64,000 nt of DNA from the NCBI GenBank assembly GCA_028673005.1, contig CM054114.1:125207307-125271306 (forward strand), given 5' to 3'. How positions within the stretch are numbered: position 1 is the first letter of the stretch; every line of letters starts with the position of its first letter. Under the pieces are notes generated by a model, which did no database searches, had not been told where the DNA came from, and saw only the letters and a list, made by a program, of their open reading frames with translations. Below are positions 63,907-64,000 of this stretch, piece by piece. Origin of the DNA: Tanypteryx hageni (taxonomy: Eukaryota > Arthropoda > Insecta > Odonata > Petaluridae). A program made the translations under genes and the position numbers.

Positions 63907-64000
63907 TAGTTACAGGAAAGGTAGGTCATGTGATACTCAGGTCGGTCTTTTTGTGAATTGTATACTGAGAAGCGGAGAAAAGAATACGCAGGTCGATGCC

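Overview
The window looks like an intergenic or intronic stretch of an arthropod nuclear genome. It is AT-rich and full of (TA)n, (GA)n, (CATA)n and polypyrimidine tracts. No host protein-coding gene can be supported with confidence. What can be recognised is a dense collection of mobile-element copies, most of them broken: Helitrons, three or more LINE lineages, a Penelope-like element (PLE), hAT, piggyBac-like and pogo/Tigger-like DNA transposons, and tRNA-derived SINEs. This mixture is typical of arthropods. I cannot name the species.

Layout. 1-6.1 kb: no recognisable gene or element; one CpG-richer patch near 4.3 kb. 6.1-10.7 kb: a nested block. Outer piggyBac-like ends with TTAA duplications enclose a reverse-oriented LINE with an intact YADD motif, an almost perfect 230-bp palindrome inserted in that LINE with a 12-bp duplication, and two directly repeated Helitron 3' ends. 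12.4-13.9 kb: a polypyrimidine tract and a CpG-richer patch. 16.4-18.1 kb: hAT remnants. 19.85-20.04 kb: a possible host exon on the minus strand. 20.27-20.58 kb: a clean hAT MITE. 22.7-29.1 kb: a PLE terminus, two full Helitrons of one family (A), a Tigger remnant and a LINE C-terminus. 33.6-36.1 kb: two SINEs and a 5'-truncated PLE with a GIY-YIG endonuclease and tandem (TA)n-ended termini. 36.2-36.9 kb: an unexplained direct repeat.

41.2-43.9 kb: a hAT remnant and an expanded family A Helitron that holds a LINE 3' fragment. 45.0-47.8 kb: the front half of a family B Helitron joined to a jockey-like LINE that lacks its RT. 48.2-51.6 kb: further LINE fragments and purine-rich tandem repeats. 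54.1-55.5 kb: a complete family B Helitron. 56.6-57.4 kb: a reverse family A Helitron. 57.4-64 kb: mostly anonymous, with a few candidate regulatory motifs: an RFX X-box at 60.7 kb and a doubled PAR-bZIP palindrome at 63.9 kb.

The parts do not form a pathway. The biology here is the history of insertion and decay. The points most worth checking are the hammerhead-ribozyme-like cores in PLE termini (including both arms of the palindrome), the layered insertion at 6-10.7 kb, the Helitron family that carries a purine tract which expanded in one copy, and the isolated exon and regulatory candidates. Identities and boundaries were judged by eye from the raw sequence; no alignment or database search was run.
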